Below are positions 20,475 to 32,480 of a stretch of 64,000 bases of DNA, in pieces (position 1 is the stretch's first letter; each line of letters starts with the position of its first letter). This DNA is from Caenorhabditis remanei (lineage: Eukaryota; Nematoda; Chromadorea; Rhabditida; Rhabditidae), in contig NC_071331.1 of NCBI RefSeq assembly GCF_010183535.1, positions 17,050,001 to 17,114,000 on the forward strand. Direction: 5' to 3'. The notes below the pieces were generated by a model, which ran no database searches, was not told the DNA's origin, and saw nothing but the letters and a program-made list of their open reading frames with translations. The translations under genes were made by a program, and so were the position numbers.

Positions 20475-21953
20475 TTAGTACAGTGGGAACTTGTCATTGA
20501 TTTTAAGTGCCCATTCCTCGTATCCTCCAATTATATCACGGAAACGAATAGAATTGAGTTTTTCTCGTAGAAGAAGAACTGCTCGTTGTGAATCGTTTCC
20601 TCTATGGCAGATCACATAAACATCAGATGTATTTGAATCAACTCCAAGACGAGACGACAAGTCATGTGGTGTGAGAGACCTACATTCGTTCAGTGTGATA
20701 TCTGAAACAGGATCATTGCAGAAAAAAATAGACAAAAGGACGTACTAATTGCTTCCGGCAGGTGTGCAATTTCAAATTCAACTGGCGGTCGTGTATCTAA
20801 TAGAAATTGTTTTTGAGCTCCTCTAATATCTCGATATTCTTCTACATTCAAACGATCAGTTGGTCCCAGAAGTTTCAGATTCTCAATCTAGAAAATATTG
20901 TTTTAGAAGCATGATTTTTTGAAAAAAAAACCTTATCATGGGCACCAGCGCCACAGAAAAGAACATAGTCAATTGGAGCTGTAATCGTTGGATTATCCCC
21001 ACAAACTGCACATTTCGTATCTCGTTTTCTTAGCCGAATCGTCCGGGATTTTCCTTCACGTCCGTCAAAAAGCAATAATTTACCAGCGAGAGTGCCTAAA
21101 ATTAAACAAAAATTACTATGAAAAAAGTTCTGAATTACTCACTATCCACATTAGCCGCAATCTTCATAACTTCTAACGCTTGCATACTTCCAATCGTCCC
21201 AACAATTGGTCCGAGAACTCCTCCTTCATTGCAATTTGTAACTGAATTTGGATCAGGTGGAGATGGAAACAGACACCGATAACAAGGACATTCAGGACCA
21301 TAATGGTACACTGATATTTGCCCGTCCCATCGAAGGGCACTTCCACTGACAAGAGGAATGTTCAAAAGTACACAAACATCGTTAATGAGATATCTTGTAG
21401 CCACATTATCAGTACAATCACAAACAATATCGTAGTTTTTGAAGATGTCCATGGCATTCGAACTGTCCAACGACACGTTATGAACTACTGTGTTGACATC
21501 GCTATTCTGTCTGAAAATGTGAACTGATTATAGTTATTCATATAAAAATTTACAGTTTAATGTTGTCTGCTAATCCTTTTGCCTTCGAATGTCCTATTTG
21601 TGCTTCTTTATACGCAACTTGTCGCTGAAGATTATCCAAAGAAATCTGAGAAATGAAAATCATTGAAAAATCTAAAATTAGAAGTTTAGATGTTACATGA
21701 TCATAATCAATGATTCCCAGAGTTCCCACACCTGCAGCCCCTAAATACGTTGCAACGGGACATCCGAGCCCTCCAGCTCCTACAATCAGTACTCGAGAGT
21801 TTTTCAAGTTTTTCTGGCCTGTAAAATATGGATATGATCCCAAAAAGAGACGATTTCTTTACCTGAAACTCCGAAATCATCAACTAAAAGCTGTCTGCTG
21901 TATCTTCCAGCATCCTTTTTGCTAATGCCGGCTACCCAGTCATTATCACTCAT
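20475..21953 (-). CDS. moc-3: MOCS3/Uba4-like sulfurtransferase-adenylyltransferase
   Basis: Activates the ubiquitin-like sulfur carriers MOCS2A and URM1 for molybdenum cofactor synthesis and tRNA 2-thiolation. The N-terminal ThiF/E1-like domain has the nucleotide loop [25 protein letters not shown] and VCDCTDN. Zinc-binding Cys pairs appear as CPCYRC and CAVC. The C-terminal rhodanese domain has [10 protein letters not shown], whose Cys is the sulfur carrier. The protein starts [12 protein letters not shown] and ends in FPLY. Exons include 21953-21864, about 21820-21720, about 21640-21555, about 21510-21145, about 21095-20930 and two more to the stop at 20475. The gene is divergent to the complex I subunit gene, with 337 bp between the start codons as shared promoter space. 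Confidence 0.95.
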
Positions 21954-22290
21954 GTTTATCTAAAAAAAGAAGAGAAAGCAGGCCAACAACTCGAAAAAAG
22001 TACTTTTTTGATGCCTTCGGCAAGTGCGCCCCAGCGGACAAATCGTCGCAGCCCTTCACATTTTCCTGATTTTTTAACCGATTTTGTTTAATTTTTATTG
22101 ATTTGTTGATAAGAACTTTTTAAAATAGTTTTAAGAAGAAAAATAATTTAATTTCAAATCGTTGTAACAAGTATAATCTACACTTGCTATCATTAAATGC
22201 TCCGTTTGAGCAACGTTCGTTTCTTATCGATTTCTAACTACCTCTGATCGCTGACTCAATTCAAATTGATGATTTTAATTTATATTTCAG

Positions 22291-23046
22291 ATGTTGCCTC
22301 AATTGAGCCGTCTTCAAACGTCGGCCAACATTCGGTCGCTGGGTTTTAGACGGTTCGCTTCATCTCATTCACACTCAGATGCCAAAGTTGAAAGAAAACC
22401 CGATAACTACCGGTATAATCCTGTTTCTATCGGTTTTGAAAATTATATTTTTCTACAGACCAGGTACTGATTCCTATGCCTACGATAATCCATGGCCAAA
22501 GTTGAATGGTGGTCGTTTGGACTGGTTGTTCGGAGACGGATGGAGAAGACCACTCGCCAAGGACCAAGGAGCCAAAATGGTGAGTGTAGTTAATATATAC
22601 AGCAATATGAACCCAGTTTTTCGAACTGTCTAAGTAAAATTTTATTTCAGAGAAGAGAATGGATTTGGTTCTCGCAAATCGCACATGATGAACACAAAGA
22701 TTGGGCTCGTTTCCATCAAGCTGCTTTCCTTCTTTTCACTGTTCTCACCACGTGGTTCACTTGCTGGATTATGTTCGCTCGACCAGATTGGTAAGCTTCA
22801 TTTTTTGCAGAAACTTAAATTCATTAAAAGATTTTCAGGCCAATGGGAAGAGAATGGGCCCTAAGAGAGGCTCATTTGGAGATCGCCAGACGAGAGAAGG
22901 CCGGACTCCCACTCATCAGCCCTGACCTTATCCCAAGGTAACTGAACAAATAAATATAGTTCATTTAAAATTATTTTTTCAGAGACCGCGTCACCGCCAC
23001 TCTCCCATCCGACGAAGAGCTCCGTGACTTCGACGTGCTCATCTAA
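22291..23046 (+). CDS. NADH dehydrogenase (complex I) subunit, NDUFB11/ESSS-like
   Basis: Accessory subunit of mitochondrial complex I. The ATG directly follows TATTTCAG, a typical SL1 acceptor. Four exons: N-terminal presequence MLPQLSRLQTSANIRSLGF with His/Ser stretch; an exon with DNPWPKLNGGRLDWLFGDGW; an exon with the single membrane helix FLLFTVLTTWFTCWIMF; and the matrix-side tail EWALREAHLEIARREKAGLP followed by LISPDLIPRD. The spacing of helix and the REAxxxxxRRExxGLP segment matches NDUFB11. About 165 residues. It corresponds in position to C. elegans F42G8.10 from memory. It shares a divergent promoter with moc-3. Confidence 0.85.
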
Positions 23047-23267
23047 ACTGCCGTTTCTATTTTCAAATGTTTTTGTGTATTTTCATCCTTCTCCTTTTTT
23101 GGTTAGTCTAGTGATTGGCAGTTGTCCGTTTCGATTTCATTGTTTTTATGATTAAATAGAATAATGCGAATGTTTTGCTGATATTTATTATCACCGAAAA
23201 TGTAATAGAAAATTGATAGAAACGGGAAAAATTGATAGAAAGTTGATAATGGGAAAAAGTAGATGTA

Positions 23268-24088
23268 TCAAAGCCACGGTTTCCTAGATTGACTTGATGG
23301 ACGACTGTTAATTTTCTTTGACTTCTCAATTCGCTCTTCTTGTTGTACTGACTTCAGACGAGAGGCTGACGTACTGCGCCAAAGTCGACCTCCGAAGACA
23401 CTGTTCCTCTTCTTTTCGTAGATCTCTTTGAGTTTCACAAAGTCAATTGAGGGTTCGACCAAGCAAGGATAGCTCTCCTTGAACTGTGCTACATCTGAAA
23501 ACAGAAATATTTTGATGTTATCTAATGGATAACTGACTTCCTTTCAGCAATACAGTTTTGAATCCTCTCTGAAAAAGTACTTTTGCCACTCTGTCAGCTT
23601 CTCTGCCATAGATCACGAGAAGATGACCTTCAGCTCTGGCTTGTGCAAGAATAGGAGTTTCATAGATGAGCCGAGCGAGCATTATTCTATCATAATGATA
23701 TGCATTTGCTATGTGAGATTTCGAGTATACGTCATGATCATTTACATCAACTAGACAAAAACTCTCTGGGCATCCATTCGTCTGCTCTGCTTGGGCAATG
23801 AGCCAACCCACCTCAACGAAAATATTCTAGAGACTTAGAATGGTAAACAAACTCACTAATTTATCAATGTCTATGGCAGAGTGAGGATCAGCAGCTAAAA
23901 GCATTGAATGGCCGGATAATTGCGCGTAGAAGTCGTCAAAAGGGACTCGGAGGCACTGCGTGAGACAGTGAGACGACAGAGAATTTAGTAAGAAGCAGGT
24001 ATTGGGGGCTCAGAGACAACTCATTGGATGCAGGTGGGAGGCGAATACGCGCGGAATGAGTGCGCATATGTACTTGAGATGGCTGCAT
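23268..24088 (-). CDS. CEP41-like protein with a rhodanese domain
   Basis: Centrosomal/ciliary CEP41 proteins carry a catalytically inactive rhodanese domain and promote tubulin glutamylation. Here the rhodanese core (FCLVDVNDHDVYSKSHIANA, then LLVIYGREADRVAKVLFQRG) lacks the active-site Cys of a true sulfurtransferase: the loop after VIYG starts READ. A basic Ser-rich tail follows (RLWRSTSASRLKSVQQEERI) and ends SRKPWL. Firm exons are about 23955-23875, 23830 to about 23536, and 23494-23268. The first exon is tentative: a 15-nt exon MQPSQ at 24088 with donor GTACAT would join in phase 0, but no other start was evident. The tail and spacing resemble CEP41; a generic inactive rhodanese protein is the alternative. 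Confidence 0.65.
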
Positions 24089-24558
24089 TAGAATAACTTG
24101 GTTGTCAAGGAAACCGAATTGAGGAATGATGACATATGGAAGAGTTTTGGGAAGGAAAAGGAATGAGATAAGGGATTAGAGATAAGAAAATGAATATTTA
24201 AGAGGGTTTAGAGCAAAACAATCAACGAAGATACAATTTTTGGAAATTGAAAATTCATTTTATAGTCTCCATATACTTGATACGGATTAAACGTCAGAAA
24301 ATCAGATTTCACTTAGAATATTACGAGTAAAAGCAAATCCAATTTGAAATTATCTGGAATACAATCTTTAAAAAAAAGCAAAACATTCTTAAAAACGAAC
24401 AACGTGCAGATACCGTACACCTACCGTAACCAAGTTTTAAAAAGAATACAATGACCACGTGAACTCTGAAACGTTTCACGTTTTTTTGTAATAGCAACGT
24501 GGAATCTTTCAAACAATGTTTCAATCGTAAATCGGCTCATATTCAGAAACTTCTTGCT

Positions 24559-25944
24559 ATGACGTTTCAGTAAGTTTTTAGCAGTTTTACTTCAGTTTTC
24601 CCATCTGAAATTATCTATTTTTCAGTGCCCAATTGCTTTTGGTGCTTTCAATTTTACTATCAGCAAACAGTTCCCTTGTACCAATTACTTCCGTGAATCA
24701 CGATGAAGTCATGCAGAATAGTCGACTGACATTCGTATCATTCACGGCTTCTTGGTGTCCATTTTCTCAGATGCTTCTGACGTCATTCACTGATGCAGCT
24801 ATCACATATAAAGAGAAGCATCCGGAGAGAAAAACGATTTGGGGAAATGTGGATTGTATGAACGAGAATGAGCTTTCGAATAAGTATTCTATCAATAAAT
24901 ATCCAACGATGAAAGTGTTTTTCTATGGTCATTTGGTAACAGAATATCGTGGATCTCGTCAGGTTCAGGCATTGATAGACTACGTGGAGCAGATGGAGAA
25001 TACAACAAGTCTTGTGAAACTGAATGAAGTTGAGAGTCTGACACAATGGCAACGATATGCTGTACCCCAGAAAGGAACTCTTATTCTCTGGTTTCCACGT
25101 GGATCTCCGCCATTCGAGTTGATTCTTAAAGCAATCGTATTGATTCATGACCGATTGACAGTAGTTGTTCCGGAAGTTTCGAATCTTTTGGAGCATGAAG
25201 AACACAAATTATGGTTTTCTTTGGACGGAGAACATGTTCAACATTTTAATGGAAGTGTGACAAATTTCAAAGAAATTATGGAGTGGGTTAAGCAAAGATC
25301 AGAAGGAATGGTTCGAGAATTGACATTTGAGAATATGGAAGAAATGGTTGAAGATGGAAAACCAATGCTCATTTTGCTGCGAAAAAAAGATGACAAAGAA
25401 ACAGAGAAGAAGTTTGTAGAGGCTGTCAGTTTTTGAGAGTTTGTGACATTTTTGTTGTAACTTTTTCATTTTTCAGATTCGCCGGGAATTGGAGGGAGAC
25501 CTTCTCTCAAAAGTGAATCCACTGATGGCTGACGGAGGAATTCTCACAGCAGTGCTTCGTCATTTCAGAAAAGATGTCAATGACCTTCCATTTCTTCTCA
25601 TTGATCAACTTGTTCATTCTTATCCATCTCCCTGGAGTGGTGACGAGATATTCGCGAAAGGAAACATCAAGCAGGTAGAAGAATGTCAATACTGTGAATA
25701 TAGAGAAAAATAATATTTTCAGTTCGTTGTCGACCTGTTCAACGAAACTCATCACCGTAAGCTTCACAAAAAAGTTGACGAGCTCTTGAAAAAGATATTG
25801 GCTGAAACAGAGAGAATTGAAAAACAAGCAGAATTGGAAGATCAGAAGACTGAAGCTCCTAAAACACTCACAAAACAAGAGAGTTTGTTCAAACAACTGA
25901 AACCAGGAAAGAATCGGTATTCTTTCGCAAAAGAAGAACTTTAG
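24559..25944 (+). CDS. ERp44-like ER thioredoxin-fold protein
   Basis: ER/ERGIC chaperone that retains Ero1 and unfinished disulfide-linked clients. Four exons (24559-24569, 24626-25424, 25477-25674, 25723-25944) give 409 residues, near the 406 of human ERp44. The tiny first exon supplies MTF and joins in frame to a signal peptide (HAQLLLVLSILLSANSS). The first thioredoxin domain has WCPFS, the CxFS-type site with a single Cys that is diagnostic for ERp44, followed by the cis-Pro segment KYPTMKVF. Two further thioredoxin-like domains have no CxxC. The C-terminus ends KEEL, a retrieval signal of the KDEL type. An AATAAA sits at 25977-25982. It converges on GRASP. Confidence 0.88.
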
Positions 25945-26211
25945 TGGATACTGTTTTTATTTTATTTTTTACAACGAATAAATATTGATTTGACTTCCGA
26001 AAGCGGTCCCATTTACAATCAAATATGTCTTTGATACACTACACACATATTAAAGAAGAAATAGACAAGAAAGAAGCATCTCCCAAATGAAAAAAGGAAA
26101 ATCTCATCAAATTCAAATAAATAACCATTCAATAAATTAAAACACTCGATTGGAACAAGAAATAACGCTAACGAGAAAGTACCGGCACATTGAGGAGCCT
26201 GTTTGTACGAC

Positions 26212-28127
26212 TTAGTTCTGCGACTGTGGAGGGGCTTGTGGATAACCTCCGTATTGTGGGAATTGAGGAGGTTGATAGGAGGTTGGTCCGGATGCAGAAG
26301 ATGAAGTTGGTGGTGCAGCCAACTGCGTGATTCCAATAGAACTCAAAGAAGGCATCGGGAAGTTGAGAGGCGCAGGTGGTGGAATTGCTGAACAGTTCTA
26401 TCAATTAAAAACAAAAACAGGTTGTATTTATGACTTACGGTTCACATAAGAAGTTGGCGGACTCGGGGCTGACGTGGCAGAAAACATTGGTGGAACACCA
26501 GATGGAATTTCTGGTGCCTTGTATCCATACGACGGTTGCTGTGGTGGATATGAAGGCGGAGCATAGTATGGCGCTGAAAATTTCGAGGTTTATCAAAAAC
26601 AGTATTGTTTGTGGCTTACCTTGATATCCAGATGTGTTAGAAGAGGATGAAGCAGGTGGTGGATAGTAAGGGGTTGAAACCGGAGTTGGAGGCTGATATG
26701 ATTGGTATGAAGGTGGATGAGGAGGTTGATATTGTTGCTGATGTTGAGGTTGTTGTGGTTGCTGATGTTGTTGTTGTTGTTGATAGTAATCCGCAGCAGG
26801 TTTCACTTGTTCCTGATATTGTTGAGGGTAGGCCGGAACTGGGGTTGGAGCAGAAACAGGAACTGCAGGCGCTGGTGATGGTGAGTGCTCGTGAGAGTGA
26901 CCATGACCGTTTTCGTGAGAATGACCATGTCCTACATTGTCATGAGAATGTCCATGTCCTCCATCATCATGTGAATGCCCGTGGCCCCCATCAGCGTGAG
27001 AATGCCCGTGACCTCCATCAGCGTGTGAATGCCCATGACTGTTAGATTCGGAGTGTGGAGGTTGTTGAGAAACTGGAGGCGGGGCATACGAAGTTGGTGG
27101 CTGCGGGAGGAAAGCAGGTTGTGGTGGGGGTGGAAGATTTTGCATCAACGTGGCAGGAGCTGGTGGAAGCGGCACAGACGAAGAAAATTGTGATGGATCA
27201 GGGAAATTCGTAGCAGCTGGTGGTTTGGTCGTATTAATCTGAAAATATTAAAATTATATGTGCCTTGTATGATTCGAAACCTTATCAACAAGTGGGTTTC
27301 CGACGGGAATTCTTGATTGACTAGCTGTTTGTGGAAGTTGAGGAACATTCTTTGATCTATCAACGGAGACTGGAATACGATGAAGGTATCCGTATCCAAT
27401 ATCACATCCGAGACATCCTTCCCCTCCCCATGCAGAGTTTGGAGTAAGGGAGACCTGAAATTATATTTATATTGCAATAATAACTTTCTTAAAATCTGCT
27501 CACCTCTCTTACAACATCAGTATCCACGTTATAAACATATAATTTTAGTGGTTTTCCTTCATTTGCTTGAACAAGAGCTATCAAGTCATCAGCTTGGTGG
27601 AGAACACTCTCTGCTCCGAGAATATAATCGGTATCTGCGATCAAACCAGCAAGAGATGCTGGTGAATTTGGTTGTACAGAAATTATGTGCCACACATGTT
27701 GACTGGCTCCATCAAATGAGCAAAATCGAATCGAAACTCCGAGAAGTCCTTGACCACCCCAATTTTGGGAAGGAATAATACTTGTTTGACGAACGGCTTG
27801 AGACTTACTGTATAATTTTTATCATATTCACATTATTATTCAATTAAAGAAACCGACCTATTATAAACAGTAATTTCCAACGGTTTGTCAATATGCTGTT
27901 TCAGAACTTCCTTCATCGTATCGTTGTCTTTATCCAATCTGATATTTCCGATTGATACAATAAAATCGAAAAATGGTTCAAGACCAGCTACTGCTCCTGG
28001 TGAGTTTTCTTGGACCTGAAAAAAACTTCGTAATGGAAAACTAATACTTGATGTATTTTCTTACTCGAAGAACATGATATCCTTCAGTCCCACCTCCTGG
28101 AATTGGAACACTTTCACTGCTTCCCAT
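26212..28127 (-). CDS. Golgi reassembly stacking protein (GRASP55/65)
   Basis: Peripheral Golgi protein that tethers cisternae and supports unconventional secretion. The N-terminus [13 protein letters not shown] has Gly2 for myristoylation. Two PDZ-like GRASP domains follow: [20 protein letters not shown] and [16 protein letters not shown] in the first, [20 protein letters not shown] and [20 protein letters not shown] in the second. The C-terminal SPR-like half is Pro/Gln-rich and contains five to six copies of a 9-residue His-rich unit (GHGHSHADG type, encoded about 26885-27043), then a poly-Gln/Pro stretch and many PPxY-like motifs. The last exon ends PQAPPQSQN. About seven exons. A minus-strand AATAAA near 25960 implies its 3' UTR may overlap the ERp44-like gene. 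Confidence 0.92.
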
Positions 28128-29496
28128 TTTGAGGGTTTCTGAAAATTTCAATTGCTATTCGATAGTATGGAGAACTAGTGAAAGGAGGGTATATCTTCGA
28201 AACATAATAAATAAACTAAACACTTCTGTTCTACAATTAATAAGTCATTTTCAATTTAAAAAAGAGAAAAAAGTGTTCTGATAAAAGCAAATTTAATAGA
28301 TTTAGCCACGTGTAGGCGTACTCGAATTTGTGTATTGACCGCAAACACCGTCACGGCAAAATGCATACGCAGTAGTAAAATTTTTAAAACGGCTTTTGAT
28401 AATATTTTTAAGTGCCGCTTCTTAAGGACCAGCTGCTGTTTATCAACCACAAATTTATTTAAATTAAATAATTGAAAGCTCTATTTCTTAATTTTTAATT
28501 ATATATGTTCAATCTTATAACAATATGTGAACTAGGAATAGATTTCTTTATGTTTTCAATATTCATGTCAAGATTGATGTTCCATATCAGAATATCGTTT
28601 TGTCTTTTATATACTCGAGCTGGAGCTTAGCTGGGATAGTTGGCTCAGTTTTGTCTGCAAACACTGGGACGAATTACTGCAGACATTTTGGAAGAAACAT
28701 GCGCGCGTCATTCAAATTGAGTAAGCCTTGCTTCAAAGTTCATTCATATATTCATACGTCTAGACATTTATGAGCTCCTCCTTTTAATTCCTCTTCCAGT
28801 GTTATAAATGGCTTATGGCCTATGTATCCCCAATAAGAGGTTAGCTTTTGAAAAGTTTGACCTGTATTTCTTTCCAATACTTGTACTTATATCTGGAGTT
28901 GACATGTTTTCCTAATTTCCAGCCTGCCATGTTGTTTACATATCCGCATTTTCTCGTTCGAATTTTCCATGGCTTTCTTCAGTGTTCTTCAATAAAAGCA
29001 CTACTGTACTTATTAAATAATAATACTAATATTTCCTTCCCCCTGCAGATTTATCAAGGGACGCTTCCTTCATTGTGTCGTTCTCTTTGCTGTACTGTAA
29101 TAGTGACTCTTACGTGTTTTCTTCTTTTATCTATATAAAATTTATAATATCGTACGGCTTTTCCCTTTGTTTATCATCAATCTCTATTATAAAATCGATA
29201 GATTGAGTCAAAAAAGAGGGCCTTGGGCAGCTGCAGAGCGGTCTCACCCAGTACGAAACGGGCCGCTTACAGTGTCGGCGTCTCTTGCATTCACCAGCTA
29301 TTCACCCTCTTCTCTCATCCACTTTCATACACACTCTTCGCTCTGCAGTCCTGTTTCCTCGGCCGTCGCCGCGCCGAACAACGAGTCTCTAGACTCTGTG
29401 TCCTCACCGTCTTCTCGTTTCTCTCCTCAGAAATTTCATCGATCCGAAGTGAACAGAATATTACTTCATTCATTCTTACTTTCAGAACTGGGAAAA
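28128..29496. promoter_or_regulatory. Divergent intergenic region between GRASP and the gene at 29497
   Basis: No supported exon on either strand. It serves as upstream region for both neighbours. A GC-richer block at 29215-29400 precedes the plus-strand gene, whose TTTCAG acceptor (about 29481-29486) lies 10 nt before the ATG. A variant of the promoter core, GCGTCTCTTGC, occurs at about 29278. Confidence 0.45.
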
Positions 29497-31888
29497 ATGA
29501 TCCAAAGGAAGAGGGTATCGTCTGGAAGAACAGGGCGAGGTAGAAAGAGAGAAGGTATCATGCACATGAAGATATACCTACCGTAACCTTCATTTCAGAG
29601 TCTAATTCGCCAGTCCGTCGTCGTGGATCAGATGACGTTCGTGCTCCCCCAGAATTTCGACCATACGATTACGATGCCCTTTCTGCATTCATGATGAAGA
29701 GTCTCAAAGGACAAAGTTATCCGTTCTTATCTAACGGTTTCGTGAGTTTTCTCATATTTTAAGTCCCGTAGTACTAGAATGAGTTCTGAAGAACCGATAA
29801 CAAAATCAGTCTTGGAAAATAGTAAAACTAACTCTAGCTTCTTAACTATAATTAAAAACGGTATGAAAAGAAGTCCTGGCCTATCGAAGTTCATTTGCGT
29901 TTAGATTCACCTTGTACACGAAATCGAAGCGATGGCAGCGGCAAATAATTTCACAAAAGACTATATGGAGGGAGAAATTCAATTTATAAACGAAGGATAC
30001 TACCCTACTCCGAATCTGAATGCAAGAGCAATGCCATCATATGATTCAAGAGGAGACGATCAACAATCTGATATGGAGGGAAGTTCGGAACCTCGAACAG
30101 CCAGAGCACCTGCAATTCCAACGGAAGAAGATTTAGCTAAAGAAGCTGAGTAAGTTCTTATTCATACAAATATTTTTCTTAACGAAAAAAATAATTATTT
30201 TAAAACATTCAAACATATTCAGAATCTGCTTGCTTCCCGAAGAACACGAAGAAGATGACTTTGATGAATACCCAGCTTATCATGTGGGAACGCGTTTCTG
30301 GACTTGGTGTCGTAAAAGTTTCATGGGAAAAGTGGATTCAGAATTTCTGGAGAATTTTAAAGAGACTATTCTGGACGTGTACAGTGACGAGGCACTTCAA
30401 AAGTATTTGGTCAATGAACCGTGGAAATATAGAAAAAGAGCAGCGCATGCGTCCAGAAGAAAGTCATTGAATACTTCAGGCAGTAAAAAAAAGGTCTCGA
30501 TTTCAAATGAAGTAACATCTCCGACAACAAATGGAAGCAGAAATGGAACTCGAAAAACGTAAGTTATTGAGGCGGTTATTATATTTTAAAAAAATAATTC
30601 TCTAATTTCAGATCGCTTGCTGGATACCGTATTCCAAATCGCCGAATTTCGGAGAAGGAGAAAGATATAGCTAACAACAATAAAATAATGCCGATAATTG
30701 ATTCAATGGTATACACAGCTTGTAAGGAGTATAAAGACAGTAAGAATGCTCCGGAAACTCCATCCGGAAGACGTGGCAGACATAGACTGACAAGCCCTGA
30801 GGTTTCCAGAGAACGTAAATGTATGTTAAATTTCTAATGGATTTTAAACATTTTTGAAGAATTTTAGACCCGAAATTGGAAATCGATACTGAATCTGAAG
30901 GTGAAGATGAAACAGTGAATGGCACCAGCAGTCAAAGAGGATCCTCGCGATGTAAGTCTTATATAAAGAAGAGAATACAGAAAAGGCGAAATTTTCAAAA
31001 GTTCTAAAAGCTCGTTTACAGTGCATTCTCCACGACAACTCAAGAAGGAAAAAATGGAGGAGGAATACGAGCGAATGGAAAATGGTCATTCTTCTTCGAA
31101 TGGCATCAATGGACACTCTCGAACTAATGGACACGCTGGAACATCGTCGCCAAAACGAAAGAATGGTGATATCAGACACTATTTCAGTTCATCTTCGAAA
31201 CCAAGCACTAGTACTACACGAAGAAACGGAGAGAATGGATATGATGATATCGAAGTTCCTTCTGATATAGAAGATTTCGATAAAAAAGCAATCGGATCGA
31301 AGATTGTTTCAAAACTCATTGCGGGAGGAATCCTTCCAGACTCCAGTGCACAAATTTTCGATGAATTAACACGAGATGACGGCGAAGAGGGACCAAGTGT
31401 ATCGACAAGAATAGAAATGAGTGAAGAGGGAAAAGATGATGCTGAAGATCAGGAAGTTGGAGAATTGGCTGAAGAGCTTCACAATTTGCAGATGAATTTG
31501 AAAGAGGAAATGAAAGAAAAACGCGAATTGTTCATGACGACATGGAGACGTGCGAAGGCTCATTTCGCATTTTTCCACACTTTCAATGAGCTCAAACGAG
31601 GAGATTATGATGTAAGTGCCGTTGATCATTAAATTCAGAGTTCCAATAAGCGAATCATTCTTACAATCACTGAATGTGTGTTTTCAGCTTTTCAAACTTG
31701 GAATTAACATGTACCGAGACTTCCCCAACCGAAAACTCCCAGGAATATCTGAAATGATGTTGCTCAAACAGGCTCTAAGGAAGCGAAATCGTCTCGCACG
31801 AATTCATTACGGAAAAATGTATCGTCGACATCCGAAATACAGATGGCATCAAGGATACGTCCCAGCTGGGAGACGTGTCGTAGTTTAA
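29497..31888 (+). CDS. Unrecognised charged, probably nuclear protein
   Basis: About eight exons with good splice sites, joined in frame from MIQRKRVSSGRTGRGRK to a stop after YVPAGRRVVV; roughly 620 residues. The N-terminus is basic and Ser/Gly-rich. A folded-looking block follows (PPEFRPYDYDALSAFMMK, then GFIHLVHEIEAMAAANNF), then an acidic block with FWTWCRKSFMGKVDSEFLE, long Ser/Asn/Gly-rich low-complexity linkers with Lys/Arg clusters (KRKNGD), a predicted coiled coil (LAEELHNLQMNLKEEMKEK), and a very basic aromatic C-terminus (ALRKRNRLARIHYGKMYRR). No signal peptide or membrane helix. The pattern suggests a chromatin or RNA-associated protein, but I recognise no named domain. rabs-5 follows on the same strand about 590 bp later. 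Confidence 0.8.
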
Positions 31889-32402
31889 AATAATGTACCT
31901 TCCCACCCTTCTCATGAAATCAATTTTTTATTTTTTATTGTTCAATTCCATTAATGACTTCATAATTAAATTATTGATCTCTCACATTAATCTCTTTCTT
32001 TTTTTTTTGTAAATTATTTCATTTCTCTTCTATTTTCTGTCGGGTCTTATTCTATTGGTCTTCTTCCCCCTTCCTCAAAAATTGATCCACAAAACGCACA
32101 CTTAAAATGCTCCTAATTACGTAAACATAACCAATATCATAGACCTCGACAATGTTTTTCACTTTTTCTTTTTTCCACACTACCACAATGTTCTTCCTGC
32201 GCCTTAATGTAACACACATAACTAATTTCAAATTTACCGGCATATCGATGTGTCCTCCCAATAAATATGAGTAATGTACAAATTCTTCCCCATTTCTTTC
32301 TTCTCAACAAATTGTTCCCTGGTTTCTGCCATTGTATACGTTTTGTTGACGTGGCAGTGCCTTTTTATTTACGCTTTACCAGTCGACGGCGTCGTCGTTT
32401 TG

Positions 32403-32412
32403 TCTGCGTCTC
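32403..32412 (+). promoter_or_regulatory. TCTGCGTCTC promoter motif before rabs-5
   Basis: Core motif shared with the regions before isp-1 and sph-1, about 70 bp before the rabs-5 start and in the same orientation. The AATTCAG acceptor at about 32467-32473 lies between motif and ATG, consistent with a promoter followed by an SL1 trans-splice site. Confidence 0.5.
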
Positions 32413-32480
32413 GAAGCTATCAATGCTTCAATGGGAAAAAGAGAAAATATAAAGATTTTTGGCAGAATTCAGTCGATGGA

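Noticed and set aside
29167..29586. 139-codon open frame upstream of the 29497 gene
   Set aside because: It overlaps the start exon in another frame, runs through the promoter region and shows no protein-like composition.
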